Positions 47,401 through 56,001 of a stretch of 64,000 nucleotides of DNA are shown in pieces; the stretch's first letter is position 1, and each line of letters begins with the position of its first letter. The notes below the pieces were generated by a model that saw nothing but the letters and a program-made list of their open reading frames with translations, searched no databases and was not told where the DNA came from. Origin of the DNA: Campylobacter sp. CNRCH_2014_0184h (lineage in GTDB: Bacteria > Campylobacterota > Campylobacteria > Campylobacterales > Campylobacteraceae); NCBI RefSeq assembly GCF_025772985.1, contig NZ_JAKMTB010000006.1:22288-86287 (forward strand), in the 5' to 3' direction. Both the position numbers and the translations under genes were made by a program.

Positions 47401-48141
47401 ATGAGTTTAAAAAAAATACTTTTTGGTTTATTTACCACTAGCATGCTTTTTGCCTATGAGCAAATGCCTCAAAATGTCTCACATGGAAATTTTATAGAAA
47501 AAGATAAATGGAAAAATTTAGATAAAAACTGGATTTACTGTGAAAGTGGTTTAAATCAAGATTTTATCAATATAAATAGTAAAAAGGCTACAAATAAAAA
47601 TCATTCTTTAGAATTTAACTATTCAAATGATTCTTTTGGTTTAATAAATGATGGTTATACCATAAAAATGCATTTTGCAAGCAATGGAAGCCATATCGTG
47701 CTAGATAATACAGCTTATAATTTATCTCATTTTCACTTCCATAGCCCATCAAAAATTTCTATTGATAAAAAATCTTATCCTTTAGAAATTCATTTTAGCC
47801 ATGTAAGTCAAAAAGGCGATATAGCAGTAGTTGTACTGTTTTTACAAGAAGGTGTGGAAAACCCTTTTATTAAAAAAATCATCCGTGCTTTTCCTAAAAA
47901 AGAAGGCGATAAACTTTATGTTCAAGGCTTAAGTGCTAATGAGTTATTGCCAAATGACCTTCAATCTTTTTATATCTTTAAAAATAAACTCAACAAGCCT
48001 TGTAATCAAAAAATCGCTTGGATAGTTTTAAAAGATATGAACTATGCCTCTAAAGAGCAAATCCAAACTATACAAAATTTAATGGGAAAAAATGAGAATT
48101 TAAAAATACAAGAAATTAATAATTTAGAACAAAATGATTAA
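47401..48141 (+). CDS. alpha-carbonic-anhydrase-like periplasmic protein with degenerate active site
   Basis: 246 residues with signal peptide (about 1-18). The fold signature and zinc ligands are intact: His112, His114 (HFHFH) and His131 (LEIHFSH), plus the Cys47-Cys201 disulfide pair. But residues essential in active alpha-CAs differ: Glu106 is Lys118 (PSK for PSE), Thr199 and Thr200 are Leu197 and Asn198, and the proton shuttle His64 is Tyr86 (NDGYT). Inferred: weak or no hydratase activity, perhaps a binding role. No frameshift; the ORF is intact. Confidence 0.85.
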   Translation: MSLKKILFGLFTTSMLFAYEQMPQNVSHGNFIEKDKWKNLDKNWIYCESGLNQDFININSKKATNKNHSLEFNYSNDSFGLINDGYTIKMHFASNGSHIVLDNTAYNLSHFHFHSPSKISIDKKSYPLEIHFSHVSQKGDIAVVVLFLQEGVENPFIKKIIRAFPKKEGDKLYVQGLSANELLPNDLQSFYIFKNKLNKPCNQKIAWIVLKDMNYASKEQIQTIQNLMGKNENLKIQEINNLEQND

Positions 48142-48162
48142 ACATAGCTTGTTTAATCATTT
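48132..48162. terminator. bidirectional terminator between convergent genes
   Basis: A 13-bp perfect stem AAATGATTAAACA/TGTTTAATCATTT with a 5-nt loop overlaps the last codons of both flanking genes. Confidence 0.78.
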
Positions 48163-48785
48163 ATAAAAGCTTGAATTTTTTCTAAATTAGCCCTAAAAAG
48201 TTTAAAATTTAGCTCACTTGAAATTTTTAAATCAGCAAAAAAAGGATTTTTCAAACTTGCTATGAGCAAATAATCATCTTTTTTCAAAACTCTTTGTGTA
48301 GAAAATTCTTTATCCTTTGCTTTTTCAAAAATACTTTCACTTGAGTTAATATCTTCTTTTAATTTCTTACTATAAAGCAAAACTCCACAAAAGAAATTTC
48401 CAAAATCATCTTTAAATTTCACATCATAAAGAATAAAATCATCAAAAATAAAAGAATTTTGAGAATAATAAGTTTTTAAAGAAAAGTCAAAAGCAATTTT
48501 TTCAAAATCTTTTTGATTAAAACCTTGTTTGTCAAATTTAGCATTGTTTTGTTTTAAAAATTCTTCACACATTTTAAATACAAGCTCATTGCGTCCCCAC
48601 ATAAGCTTTCTTCCTAAAATTCTAAAAAACAAAACTCCTGCTAAAACAGCAAAAAACAAAGCTATAATCACATCTTTGCTAAATTGAAAAGCAAGAAAAA
48701 ATATAACCAAAGCTTCAGCAAATGCTAAAATTTGCAAAGCTTTGAGTCTTTTATTTAAAGCTTGTCTTATGGCTTCAAAATCCAT
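48153..48785 (-). CDS. membrane protein of unknown function, downstream of typA
   Basis: 210 residues: a basic N-terminus, two adjacent membrane helices (about 17-35 and 38-55), then a cytoplasmic mixed domain (about 60-210) with aromatic-rich strands. It resembles DUF3137-type proteins only loosely. One base overlap with typA suggests cotranscription; C. jejuni has the same neighbour (Cj0038c-Cj0039c, from memory). No catalytic motif is visible. Confidence 0.8.
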   Translation of the reverse strand: MDFEAIRQALNKRLKALQILAFAEALVIFFLAFQFSKDVIIALFFAVLAGVLFFRILGRKLMWGRNELVFKMCEEFLKQNNAKFDKQGFNQKDFEKIAFDFSLKTYYSQNSFIFDDFILYDVKFKDDFGNFFCGVLLYSKKLKEDINSSESIFEKAKDKEFSTQRVLKKDDYLLIASLKNPFFADLKISSELNFKLFRANLEKIQAFIND

Positions 48786-50605
48786 TAAGACTTAGCCTTT
48801 TCCATTCTTTTTCTTTGAGTAGGATCAAGATATCTTTTTCTAACTCTAATATTTTGCGGAGTAACCTCTACAAGCTCATCTTCTTCTATCCATTCTAACG
48901 CTCTTTCAAGGCTTAATTTTCTAGGTGGTACAAGCTTAATTGCATCATCGCTACCGCTTGCTCTAACATTGGTTAAATTTTTACCTTTAATAGGATTAAC
49001 GTCTAAATCATTTGGGCGTGAATGCTCGCCTATAATCATACCTGTATATACTTTTGTTTGAGGATCAATAAATAATACCCCTCTATCTTGCAAATTAAAC
49101 AAAGAATACCCTAGCGCAACACCATTTTCCATAGAAATTAACGCGCCATTATTTCTTTTTTCAACTGCTCCGCTAAATGGACGAAACTCTAAAAAGCTAT
49201 GATTCATCACACCCTCGCCTTTAGTATCTGTTAAAAATTGTGATCTAAATCCTATAAGCCCACGCGCAGGAATTTCGAACTCAAGTCTTGTTTGACCATC
49301 TCCAGTTGGTGTCATAGTTTTCATTTCAGCTTTTCTTTTACCTAATTTTTCAATCACAACCCCAGTAAAATCATCAGGCACATCAATCACTAAATGCTCA
49401 AATGGTTCTGTTTTAACTCCATCTTCTACCTTAACGATAACTTCAGGTCTTCCCATGCAAAACTCAAAACCTTCTCTACGCATATTTTCAGCCAAGATAG
49501 TTATTTGCAGTTCACCTCTTCCACTTACTTTAAATTTGCCCTCGCCTGTACTTTCATATTTCATAGCAATATTAGTTTTCATCTCAGCTTCTAGACGTTC
49601 TGCGATTTTATTTGAAGTTACATGCTTGCCTTCAGTACCTGCTAAAGGACCATCATTTACTGAAAATACTATGCTTAAAGTCGGTTCTTCTATATGTAAA
49701 GGATCAAGCGGCATAGGATTGTTTGGATCTACCACACTATCTCCCACATCTAAAGCTTCAAAACCTGCAATCGCTACAATATCACCTGTTCCTGCTTCCT
49801 CAATGTCCATTTTTTCTAGACCCATAAAACCAATAAGTTTTGAAATTCTTCCATTGATTTTAGAACCATCTGCCTTAGCAAGCATTACATTTTGATTTTT
49901 CTTTACTTTACCATTAAAAATTCTTGCAATGCCTATTTTACCAACGAAATTATCATAACCTAGAGTAAAAACTTGAAGCTGTAAAGGGTTTTCATCGCTA
50001 CCGCTTGGAGCAGGTACGCGCTCAAGTATAGTCTTAAACAATGGCTCCATATTAGTGCTTTCATCTTCAAGCGCAAGCTTTGCATAACCATTTTTAGCAG
50101 CTGCATAAACTACAGCAAAATCAAGTTGTTCATCATTTGCTTCTAAAGCCACAAAAAGATCAAAAATTTCATTAATTACTCTTTCAGGATCAGCAGCTGG
50201 TTTGTCGATTTTATTGATAACAACGATAGGTTTAAGCCCTAAAGATAAAGCCTTTTTTACCACAAATTTAGTTTGAGGCATAACACCTTCTTGCGCATCA
50301 ACTAAAAGCAAAACCCCATCAACCATTTTTAACACACGCTCAACCTCACCGCCAAAATCAGCATGGCCTGGAGTGTCTATGATGTTTATTTTAGTACCTT
50401 TATAATTAATAGCAGTATTTTTAGAAAGTATAGTAATACCTCTTTCTTTTTCTATATCATTACTATCCATCACACGCTCTGCTATTTGCTCGCGTTCACT
50501 AAAGGTTCCTGATTGTTTTAAAAGCTCATCTACCATTGTTGTTTTTCCATGGTCAACGTGAGCTATAACAGCTATATTTCTAATATTGTCCAAGTTTTTC
50601 TCCAA
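48785..50605 (-). CDS. typA: GTP-binding translation factor TypA/BipA
   Basis: 606 residues, ribosome-associated GTPase of the EF-G family. Seen: P-loop AHVDHGKTT (about 15-23), switch [10 protein letters not shown], specificity NKID, domain II, and a C-terminal domain specific to BipA. It acts in ribosome biogenesis and stress. A long antisense ORF within it is a shadow. Confidence 0.97.
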   Translation of the reverse strand: MEKNLDNIRNIAVIAHVDHGKTTMVDELLKQSGTFSEREQIAERVMDSNDIEKERGITILSKNTAINYKGTKINIIDTPGHADFGGEVERVLKMVDGVLLLVDAQEGVMPQTKFVVKKALSLGLKPIVVINKIDKPAADPERVINEIFDLFVALEANDEQLDFAVVYAAAKNGYAKLALEDESTNMEPLFKTILERVPAPSGSDENPLQLQVFTLGYDNFVGKIGIARIFNGKVKKNQNVMLAKADGSKINGRISKLIGFMGLEKMDIEEAGTGDIVAIAGFEALDVGDSVVDPNNPMPLDPLHIEEPTLSIVFSVNDGPLAGTEGKHVTSNKIAERLEAEMKTNIAMKYESTGEGKFKVSGRGELQITILAENMRREGFEFCMGRPEVIVKVEDGVKTEPFEHLVIDVPDDFTGVVIEKLGKRKAEMKTMTPTGDGQTRLEFEIPARGLIGFRSQFLTDTKGEGVMNHSFLEFRPFSGAVEKRNNGALISMENGVALGYSLFNLQDRGVLFIDPQTKVYTGMIIGEHSRPNDLDVNPIKGKNLTNVRASGSDDAIKLVPPRKLSLERALEWIEEDELVEVTPQNIRVRKRYLDPTQRKRMEKAKS

Positions 50606-50666
50606 AGTCTTAAATTTAAAATCTAATATTATATAAAAAAATTGCTTAAAAATTAAGATTGCTAAA

Positions 50667-50686
50667 TTGGAACACTTGTTGCTTTT
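50667..50686 (+). promoter_or_regulatory. sigma54 (RpoN) promoter of the hook cluster
   Basis: TTGGAACACTTGTTGCTTTT has GG (50669-50670) and GC (50681-50682) with a 10-bp gap. It lies 35-54 bp before the start at 50721 and drives the small gene and fliK. Confidence 0.9.
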
Positions 50687-50720
50687 ATTTTGGGTAAGAA
50701 TTATTTTTAAGGAGAAAAAT

Positions 50721-51059
50721 ATGTCAAACCTAGGAACTCAAATCTTTAACGCTAACTTAGAAAAACAAGGAACTTCAGTTTTAAATAGTAAGCATTTTAT
50801 GGAACTTTTAAATTATCTAGAAGTTGTAAATTCAAGTGAAGAAAAAGAACTAAACTATGCAAAACTTTCAAGTAAAGTAAGTGAAATTTTGGATGATGCT
50901 CATAATGAAAATGCAGTTTTAAATGCTAAAAATATAGAAGAATTACTAGTAATATTTAAAAACTTTAATCTTTCTCATGAAAATTTAAAACTTGATTGTG
51001 CAGCACAATTGCAAAATTTATTTCCAAATTTAGCAAAAAATAATTTTTTAGTAGGTTAA
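50721..51059 (+). CDS. hook-cluster protein homologous to the FliK N-terminal module
   Basis: 112 residues, helical, no signal peptide; corresponds by position to C. jejuni Cj0040. The start at 50721 follows AAGGAG; an upstream TTG frame extension would run through the promoter. Residues 18-112 align with FliK 84-176 from the next gene: [11 protein letters not shown] against [21 protein letters not shown] against NINELFNIAK, and [11 protein letters not shown] against AFPNLDKKGFF. Probably cotranscribed with fliK (3-bp gap). Inferred to bind the same partner as FliK in hook-length control or export. Confidence 0.85.
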   Translation: MSNLGTQIFNANLEKQGTSVLNSKHFMELLNYLEVVNSSEEKELNYAKLSSKVSEILDDAHNENAVLNAKNIEELLVIFKNFNLSHENLKLDCAAQLQNLFPNLAKNNFLVG

Positions 51060-51062
51060 TTA

Positions 51063-52706
51063 ATGTCAAATATCCAAGCTAGCGATGCTTTAAACTTACT
51101 AAGCATCGCTCCACAAAATGAAAATCCTAGCAAAGAAAGTGCTAATTCAAATAGTGATGGAGAAGAATTTTTAAATTCACTATTACAAGCTATAGATGAA
51201 AAAGATGGAAGTTTACCAAAAGACTTTAAAGCACCACAAAAAGAAAATAAAAACGAAAGCTTAAAAGAAACCATTGACGATAAAGTTCAATTAGATGAAA
51301 AGGATGCTTTAAAGCTTTTTGAAGGTGCAAATTTTATGCAAATTCTTTCTTTACTAGAAGTTTTACAAAGTGATAGCAAGGATATAAAATTAAACAAACT
51401 TGTCCAAGATAATACTGCTATTTTAGCTCTTGAAAAAAACCTACACAAGTTAAAAAATATAAAAAATATCAATGAGCTTTTTAATATAGCAAAAGAACTT
51501 GGATTAAATATAAAAAATATAAAATTTGAACAAATCAAAGATTTAAAAGAAGCTTTTCCAAATCTTGATAAAAAAGGTTTTTTTGAAAATGCAAAACAAA
51601 ACAATACTAATGTTTTTCAAGATTTAATCAATCAAAAAATCACCAAACTTTTAAAAGAAGAACCAAATACAAATAAAAATATAAAAAGCAAAGAAAACGA
51701 AGGCGTTTCTTTACTTTCTTCTGCTTTAAAAAACATAGAGCTTCCAAAAAAAGATGTAAAAGTAAAAGAAAATATTCAAAATATAGATTTCAAAGAAAAA
51801 TTTATAGAAAAAATTCAAGATAACAAAGAAACAAAAGACATAAAAAATATAAAAAATATTAATAAAAATGATAAATTAAATGATATAGAACTCATTAATC
51901 TAACTCAAAATTCAAACTTAAAAAAAGAAATTAAAGATAAAGAAAAAATAGATTTTAAAGAAATATTAAAAAATGAAAAATTAACTACCAGTGAAGATAG
52001 TTTTAGTAAAAAAATAAGTTCTGTTTTAGAAAATTCAAAGGACTTAAAAGCTGAATTAACAAATACAAAAAATACTCAAAATTTACAAAATCAAGATTTA
52101 AAAATTAATTTAGAGAATTTATTAAATACTCAAGAAAAACAATTAAAAACAGAAAAAAATACTCAAAACACAGATGTTTTTAACGATATTTTCAAAAACA
52201 CCACAGAACTTACAAAAGATGATAGTGATCATAATGAAGAAAATTTAAATTCTTACGTGAAAGAAATGAATAGAGTTTCTAATAATTTTGTGAAAAATCA
52301 AAATATTCCTATGAAAGAAACTTTCAATGATTTTGCTCAAGAATTTAAAGACAAACTAGAAAGTTATAAAGCACCTATAACTCGCTTTAGTATAACTTTA
52401 AATCCACACAACCTTGGAGAAGTAGAAGTTACCTTAGTCCAAAGAGGATCTAATCTAAACATCAGCTTTAATTCTAATCAAAATACTTTAAATCTTTTCA
52501 TACAACATCAAGCTGAGTTTAAAAACGCTCTTGTAAACATGGGCTTTACAAATTTAGAAATGAATTTTAATAATCAAGAAAGAAAAGAACAAAATAACCA
52601 ACAAAAACAAAAAAACAATAATAATAATAAAGAAGATAAGGTGAATTTCGAAAAAGAAATTCAAGAAAAACCAAGCTTAGAAATGGTTTTAGCAAAATAT
52701 TTTTAA
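51063..52706 (+). CDS. fliK: flagellar hook-length control protein FliK
   Basis: 547 residues, very rich in Asn and Lys. Residues 84-176 form a module shared with the upstream small protein; about 180-430 is low-complexity and probably extended (the ruler part). The C-terminal Flg_hook domain (about 440-510) has FSITLNPHNLGEVEVTL. An Asn/Gln/Lys tail follows. It measures the hook and switches export specificity at FlhB. A second sigma54 promoter starts at its stop codon. Confidence 0.9.
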   Translation: MSNIQASDALNLLSIAPQNENPSKESANSNSDGEEFLNSLLQAIDEKDGSLPKDFKAPQKENKNESLKETIDDKVQLDEKDALKLFEGANFMQILSLLEVLQSDSKDIKLNKLVQDNTAILALEKNLHKLKNIKNINELFNIAKELGLNIKNIKFEQIKDLKEAFPNLDKKGFFENAKQNNTNVFQDLINQKITKLLKEEPNTNKNIKSKENEGVSLLSSALKNIELPKKDVKVKENIQNIDFKEKFIEKIQDNKETKDIKNIKNINKNDKLNDIELINLTQNSNLKKEIKDKEKIDFKEILKNEKLTTSEDSFSKKISSVLENSKDLKAELTNTKNTQNLQNQDLKINLENLLNTQEKQLKTEKNTQNTDVFNDIFKNTTELTKDDSDHNEENLNSYVKEMNRVSNNFVKNQNIPMKETFNDFAQEFKDKLESYKAPITRFSITLNPHNLGEVEVTLVQRGSNLNISFNSNQNTLNLFIQHQAEFKNALVNMGFTNLEMNFNNQERKEQNNQQKQKNNNNNKEDKVNFEKEIQEKPSLEMVLAKYF

Positions 52707-52725
52707 ATGGAATATTTTTTGCTTT
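52707..52725 (+). promoter_or_regulatory. sigma54 (RpoN) promoter before flgD
   Basis: ATGGAATATTTTTTGCTTT has GG (52709-52710) and GC (52721-52722) with a 10-bp gap, placed directly after the fliK stop and about 34 bp before flgD. It gives flgD-flgE their own RpoN control. Confidence 0.82.
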
Positions 52726-52756
52726 AAGCTTTAAAAATATATAAAAAAGGATTTTT

Positions 52757-53764
52757 ATGTCAAATATAAATACACAAACTCTTCAAGGTCCTTTAGCAAC
52801 ACTTAATACTAAAGATATGCCAAATGCAAAAGGAAATGCTAGAGCTGGAGAAGGCGATAGTGGGTTGATTTATAACCCTGGAGCAGAACTTGACAAGGAT
52901 GCATTTTTAAAGCTTCTTTTGATAGAACTTCAACACCAAGATCCAACCGATCCTATGGATACTGAAAAAATGCTTACTCAAACAGCACAACTTTCAGCAC
53001 TTGAAATGCAAGATAACACCAATAAAACCATGACTCAACTAGTAGATGCGATGGCAAAACTACAAAATTCTATTGCAGCAAGTACCGGTATGAGTGCATT
53101 AGCTGCAGTTGGAAAACTTGCAACAGTTAAAGATGATTATCTTGTGGTAGCAGATGATGATATACAATTTCAAATTAATATGTATTTACCAAAAGAACCA
53201 CAAAAAGGTAAAAAGACTGATATTGACACTGAAGGTTTTGAACTTAAGAAAAATGGTGAAGACAAACTAGACATTACAGGTAAGGTAGATAAAGAAATAG
53301 CAGGGCCTGGGGAAACTGTATATGTAAAATTAGTTGATGATAAAGGCCAAGAAGAAACTGTTAAAGCGGTAGTTGGTGAGGATCAAACCTTTAAAATTAT
53401 AGGACATACTCCAAGCGTTGATATCAAAACAGCTAAGATTGATTCAGCTTATAAATCAGATAGCGAACCTGTAACATTTACTATTTATAACGAAGCAGGT
53501 GATCCTGTAAGAACAATGAAAGTTAAAGATATGACTGCAGGTATGAAACAGATTGTTTGGGATAGAACGGATGATAGTGGAAATCCTGTGCCATCTGGTA
53601 AATACTATGTAAGAGCAAATTATATAGGCGAAGATGGAACAACAGTTAACTCAACTTATGGTGCTTATCCTATCACTGGTGTAAGATTTGAAGATGGCGA
53701 AGCTCTAGTTGGTATGGGCGGTAGCTGGGTTAAATGGGAAGACATTAAAGAAATTACAGGATAA
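52757..53764 (+). CDS. flgD: flagellar hook capping protein FlgD, with an extra domain
   Basis: 335 residues. The N-terminal export and FlgD signature region (LDKDAFLKLLLIELQHQDPTDPMDTEK, split here as DKDAFLKLL and QDPTDPMD) is at about 46-71. The Ig-like part has VRTMKVKDM and VWDRTDDSGNPVPSG (about 251-281). Between the halves, residues 154-236 form an added domain that is also present in FlgE (211-298). The length exceeds E. coli FlgD (about 230). It caps the growing hook. Confidence 0.93.
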   Translation: MSNINTQTLQGPLATLNTKDMPNAKGNARAGEGDSGLIYNPGAELDKDAFLKLLLIELQHQDPTDPMDTEKMLTQTAQLSALEMQDNTNKTMTQLVDAMAKLQNSIAASTGMSALAAVGKLATVKDDYLVVADDDIQFQINMYLPKEPQKGKKTDIDTEGFELKKNGEDKLDITGKVDKEIAGPGETVYVKLVDDKGQEETVKAVVGEDQTFKIIGHTPSVDIKTAKIDSAYKSDSEPVTFTIYNEAGDPVRTMKVKDMTAGMKQIVWDRTDDSGNPVPSGKYYVRANYIGEDGTTVNSTYGAYPITGVRFEDGEALVGMGGSWVKWEDIKEITG

Positions 53765-53768
53765 AATC

Positions 53769-55394
53769 ATGTTTACAGCATTTTACAATGGAGTAAATGG
53801 AGTAAAATCCCAAAGTTATGGTATAGACAATACTGCTCACAATATAAGCAATGTCAATACAGTTGGTTTTAAATACTCTGATGTAGCATTCAAAGATGTA
53901 TTTTACAGCACCGTTACAACCCAATCATACAACAAAGGTCAAACTGGTTATGGTAGTGTAGCAGGAGCTACAAATGATGTTTTTGAACAAGGGCCACTAG
54001 TTTCTACTGATAATGAATTTGATGTGGCTATTGCTGGAAAGGGCTTTTTTGGTGTAAGTAATGCCAATGGAGTTTATTATACTAGAAATGGCGCTTTTAA
54101 ACCTGATGCAAATGGATTTTTAGTAGATTCAAATGGTAATTATGTGCTTGGAACTATGAATCCATCATTAAAAGAAATTCAGCTAAGCGATAGGGTTTCT
54201 AATATGTTTGGTCAAGCTATGGGACAAAAAGTTACCACAGCTTGGAGTGGAACACCTGGAGAAAATTTCCAAATAGGTGGAGTTAATACCCAAGGGCCTA
54301 TTTCTGTGCCTAAAAATCTTTATTTACCACCTCAACCAACACAAAATATCACTTGGAGTGGAAATTTAGACACAAGCACCAAAACAGAAGCAGTGAACGT
54401 AGATGTAGATGCTTCTAAATTTGAATTTAGCAAAAATGAAGATGGTAGTGTAAAAATTTCAGGTAGTGTAAAAGATGAGCAAATTTTTGGTTTAAAGCCT
54501 GGTGATACTATATATTTTAAAATTACTGATGAAAAAGGTGCTAGTCAAACATTACAAGCTACTTTAGATGAGAATTTGGCTTTTAGTATTGACAATCAAA
54601 AACTAGATAAAGTAGATTTAGAAACAGCTAAGTTAGAATCATCTCATTTAAGTGTAGAAAAAGAAGTAGCTGATAGCACAGAACTTTCTGCAAAATTAAT
54701 TAATCCTGATGGTTCTACTAGTTGGGTTAAGGTTAAATTAGATAGAGTTTTACCGCAAAATGGCACAGATTTAGAGTACAAAGCCGTTGCTCAAGTATAT
54801 GATAATGATGGCAATAAAATAGGTGGAACCACCGAAGGTTTAATCACCTTCAATGAAGCTGGAGCTTTGGTATCTAGCACTCTAAACTCAGTTGATAATA
54901 ATGGAACAAAAGTCAATATAAACCTTGGTTCTTATTATGATCCAAATATACCAAATTCAGGTTATGATGGACTTCATGCTTTAAAAAATAAACAGCCTTC
55001 AGTACACACACAAACAGATGGCAAAGGTGAAGGGTTTTTAAATAATTATTCTATCAACACAGATGGTACCATCATCGCCACTTTTACCAATGGTGATCAA
55101 ATAGCTATGGCAAAACTTGCTTTGTTTAATTTTACCAATGAACAAGGTTTGGAAAAGCTAGGAGAGAATCTTTATGGACAAACAGGAAATAGCGGTAATC
55201 CAACCTTTTTGCTTGATGATAATGGAAATTTCAGCACAGCAACCTTTAAAGGCTCTTATTTAGAGCAATCAAATGTAGATTTATCCGTAGCATTTACAAA
55301 CTTAATCACTTTGCAAAAAGCTTATGATTCAAGTAGTAAAAGTATCACAACAGCTGATCAAATGATACAAAAAGCAATCAACATGAAACGCTAA
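53769..55394 (+). CDS. flgE: flagellar hook protein FlgE
   Basis: 541 residues from ATG 53769, four bases after flgD (an ORF extension upstream overlaps flgD and lacks an RBS). N-terminal flagellar rod-hook motif (residues 1-35, NTAHNISNVNTVGFK) and C-terminal helix (YLEQSNVDLSVAFTNLI, about 497-513) make the D0 core. Central surface domains include residues 211-298, homologous to the FlgD insert: SKFEFSKN against EGFELKKN, PGDTIYFKITDEKG against PGETVYVKLVDDKG, and VDLETAK against VDIKTAK. Confidence 0.95.
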   Translation: MFTAFYNGVNGVKSQSYGIDNTAHNISNVNTVGFKYSDVAFKDVFYSTVTTQSYNKGQTGYGSVAGATNDVFEQGPLVSTDNEFDVAIAGKGFFGVSNANGVYYTRNGAFKPDANGFLVDSNGNYVLGTMNPSLKEIQLSDRVSNMFGQAMGQKVTTAWSGTPGENFQIGGVNTQGPISVPKNLYLPPQPTQNITWSGNLDTSTKTEAVNVDVDASKFEFSKNEDGSVKISGSVKDEQIFGLKPGDTIYFKITDEKGASQTLQATLDENLAFSIDNQKLDKVDLETAKLESSHLSVEKEVADSTELSAKLINPDGSTSWVKVKLDRVLPQNGTDLEYKAVAQVYDNDGNKIGGTTEGLITFNEAGALVSSTLNSVDNNGTKVNINLGSYYDPNIPNSGYDGLHALKNKQPSVHTQTDGKGEGFLNNYSINTDGTIIATFTNGDQIAMAKLALFNFTNEQGLEKLGENLYGQTGNSGNPTFLLDDNGNFSTATFKGSYLEQSNVDLSVAFTNLITLQKAYDSSSKSITTADQMIQKAINMKR

Positions 55395-55404
55395 TTTTAG
55401 CCTT

Positions 55405-55848
55405 TCATGATGGTTCTTTTGAATTTTTTTCTAAAATATATTTTATTTCTTGCTCAAAAAATTCATACACCCTAAGTTGCACTAAAGCTTCTTCTTCATT
55501 TTTATCCATCAAACGCTCAAGTCTATGAAAATTAATCTTTTTTGCATATCTTGGATTTTTCTTTAAAAGTGAAGCAATATTTTTAAGTAAAGCGTCTAAA
55601 CTAAGCTCATTTTTTAAAACTCTATCTACATATTCTTTAGAAGTTTGCACTAAAATTGCTTGTCTGCTTTTATCATCTGGATAAACTTCACTTGCAATAT
55701 CAGCCAAAACTTGCCAAATTTCTGCTTTTATAGTCTTATTTGCCACAATAATAGCAGCAAAAGATTTTGCTCTAAATTCTAAAGACAAATGACTAGGAAC
55801 AAAAAATTCTCTAAATTTAGATAAAAAATTTGCAAATATACTCAACAT
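55405..55848 (-). CDS. hypothetical protein, convergent with flgE
   Basis: 147 residues, helical and charged, without signal peptide or membrane helix. Contains IWQVLADIASEVYPDDKSRQ-type helix near 44-62 and a basic segment KKNPRYAKKINFHRLERL. Not recognised. It ends 10 bp after flgE on the opposite strand, and its upstream region borders the SRP RNA gene. Position matches C. jejuni Cj0044c (from memory). Confidence 0.75.
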   Translation of the reverse strand: MLSIFANFLSKFREFFVPSHLSLEFRAKSFAAIIVANKTIKAEIWQVLADIASEVYPDDKSRQAILVQTSKEYVDRVLKNELSLDALLKNIASLLKKNPRYAKKINFHRLERLMDKNEEEALVQLRVYEFFEQEIKYILEKNSKEPS

Positions 55849-55882
55849 ACTTCACCTCAATGTTTTTTAAGATATTTTAAGG

Positions 55883-55888
55883 TATTAT
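55883..55888 (+). promoter_or_regulatory. -10 element for the SRP RNA
   Basis: TATTAT ends 9 bp before the predicted 5' end of the SRP RNA. Confidence 0.45.
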
Positions 55889-55896
55889 TTCAACTG

Positions 55897-55999
55897 CCTT
55901 CTCTTAGACCTGTGCAATGCTATTTTTAAGCACCGCTTCAGGGTGGGAACACAGCAGAGCACTTAGACTTAGTGTGTGCCGCAGTCATCTGGGAGAGGG
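55897..55999 (+). ncRNA. ffs: signal recognition particle RNA (4.5S type)
   Basis: The conserved domain IV apical loop is visible as TCAGGGTGGGAACACAGCAGAGC (here given in part: GGTGGGAACACAGCAG, 55942-55957), containing the GGAA tetraloop and the asymmetric ACAGCA Ffh-binding side. The ends CCTTCTCTTAGA and TCTGGGAGAGG pair to close the long hairpin (55897-55908 with about 55988-55998). About 103 nt, the small bacterial form. Works with Ffh and FtsY. The 3' end abuts the stop of the convergent HD gene. Confidence 0.88.
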
Positions 56000-56001
56000 T
56001 T

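Noticed and set aside
49455..49895. 146-residue ORF antisense to typA
   Set aside because: Shadow of the conserved typA frame, with no RBS and no domain.
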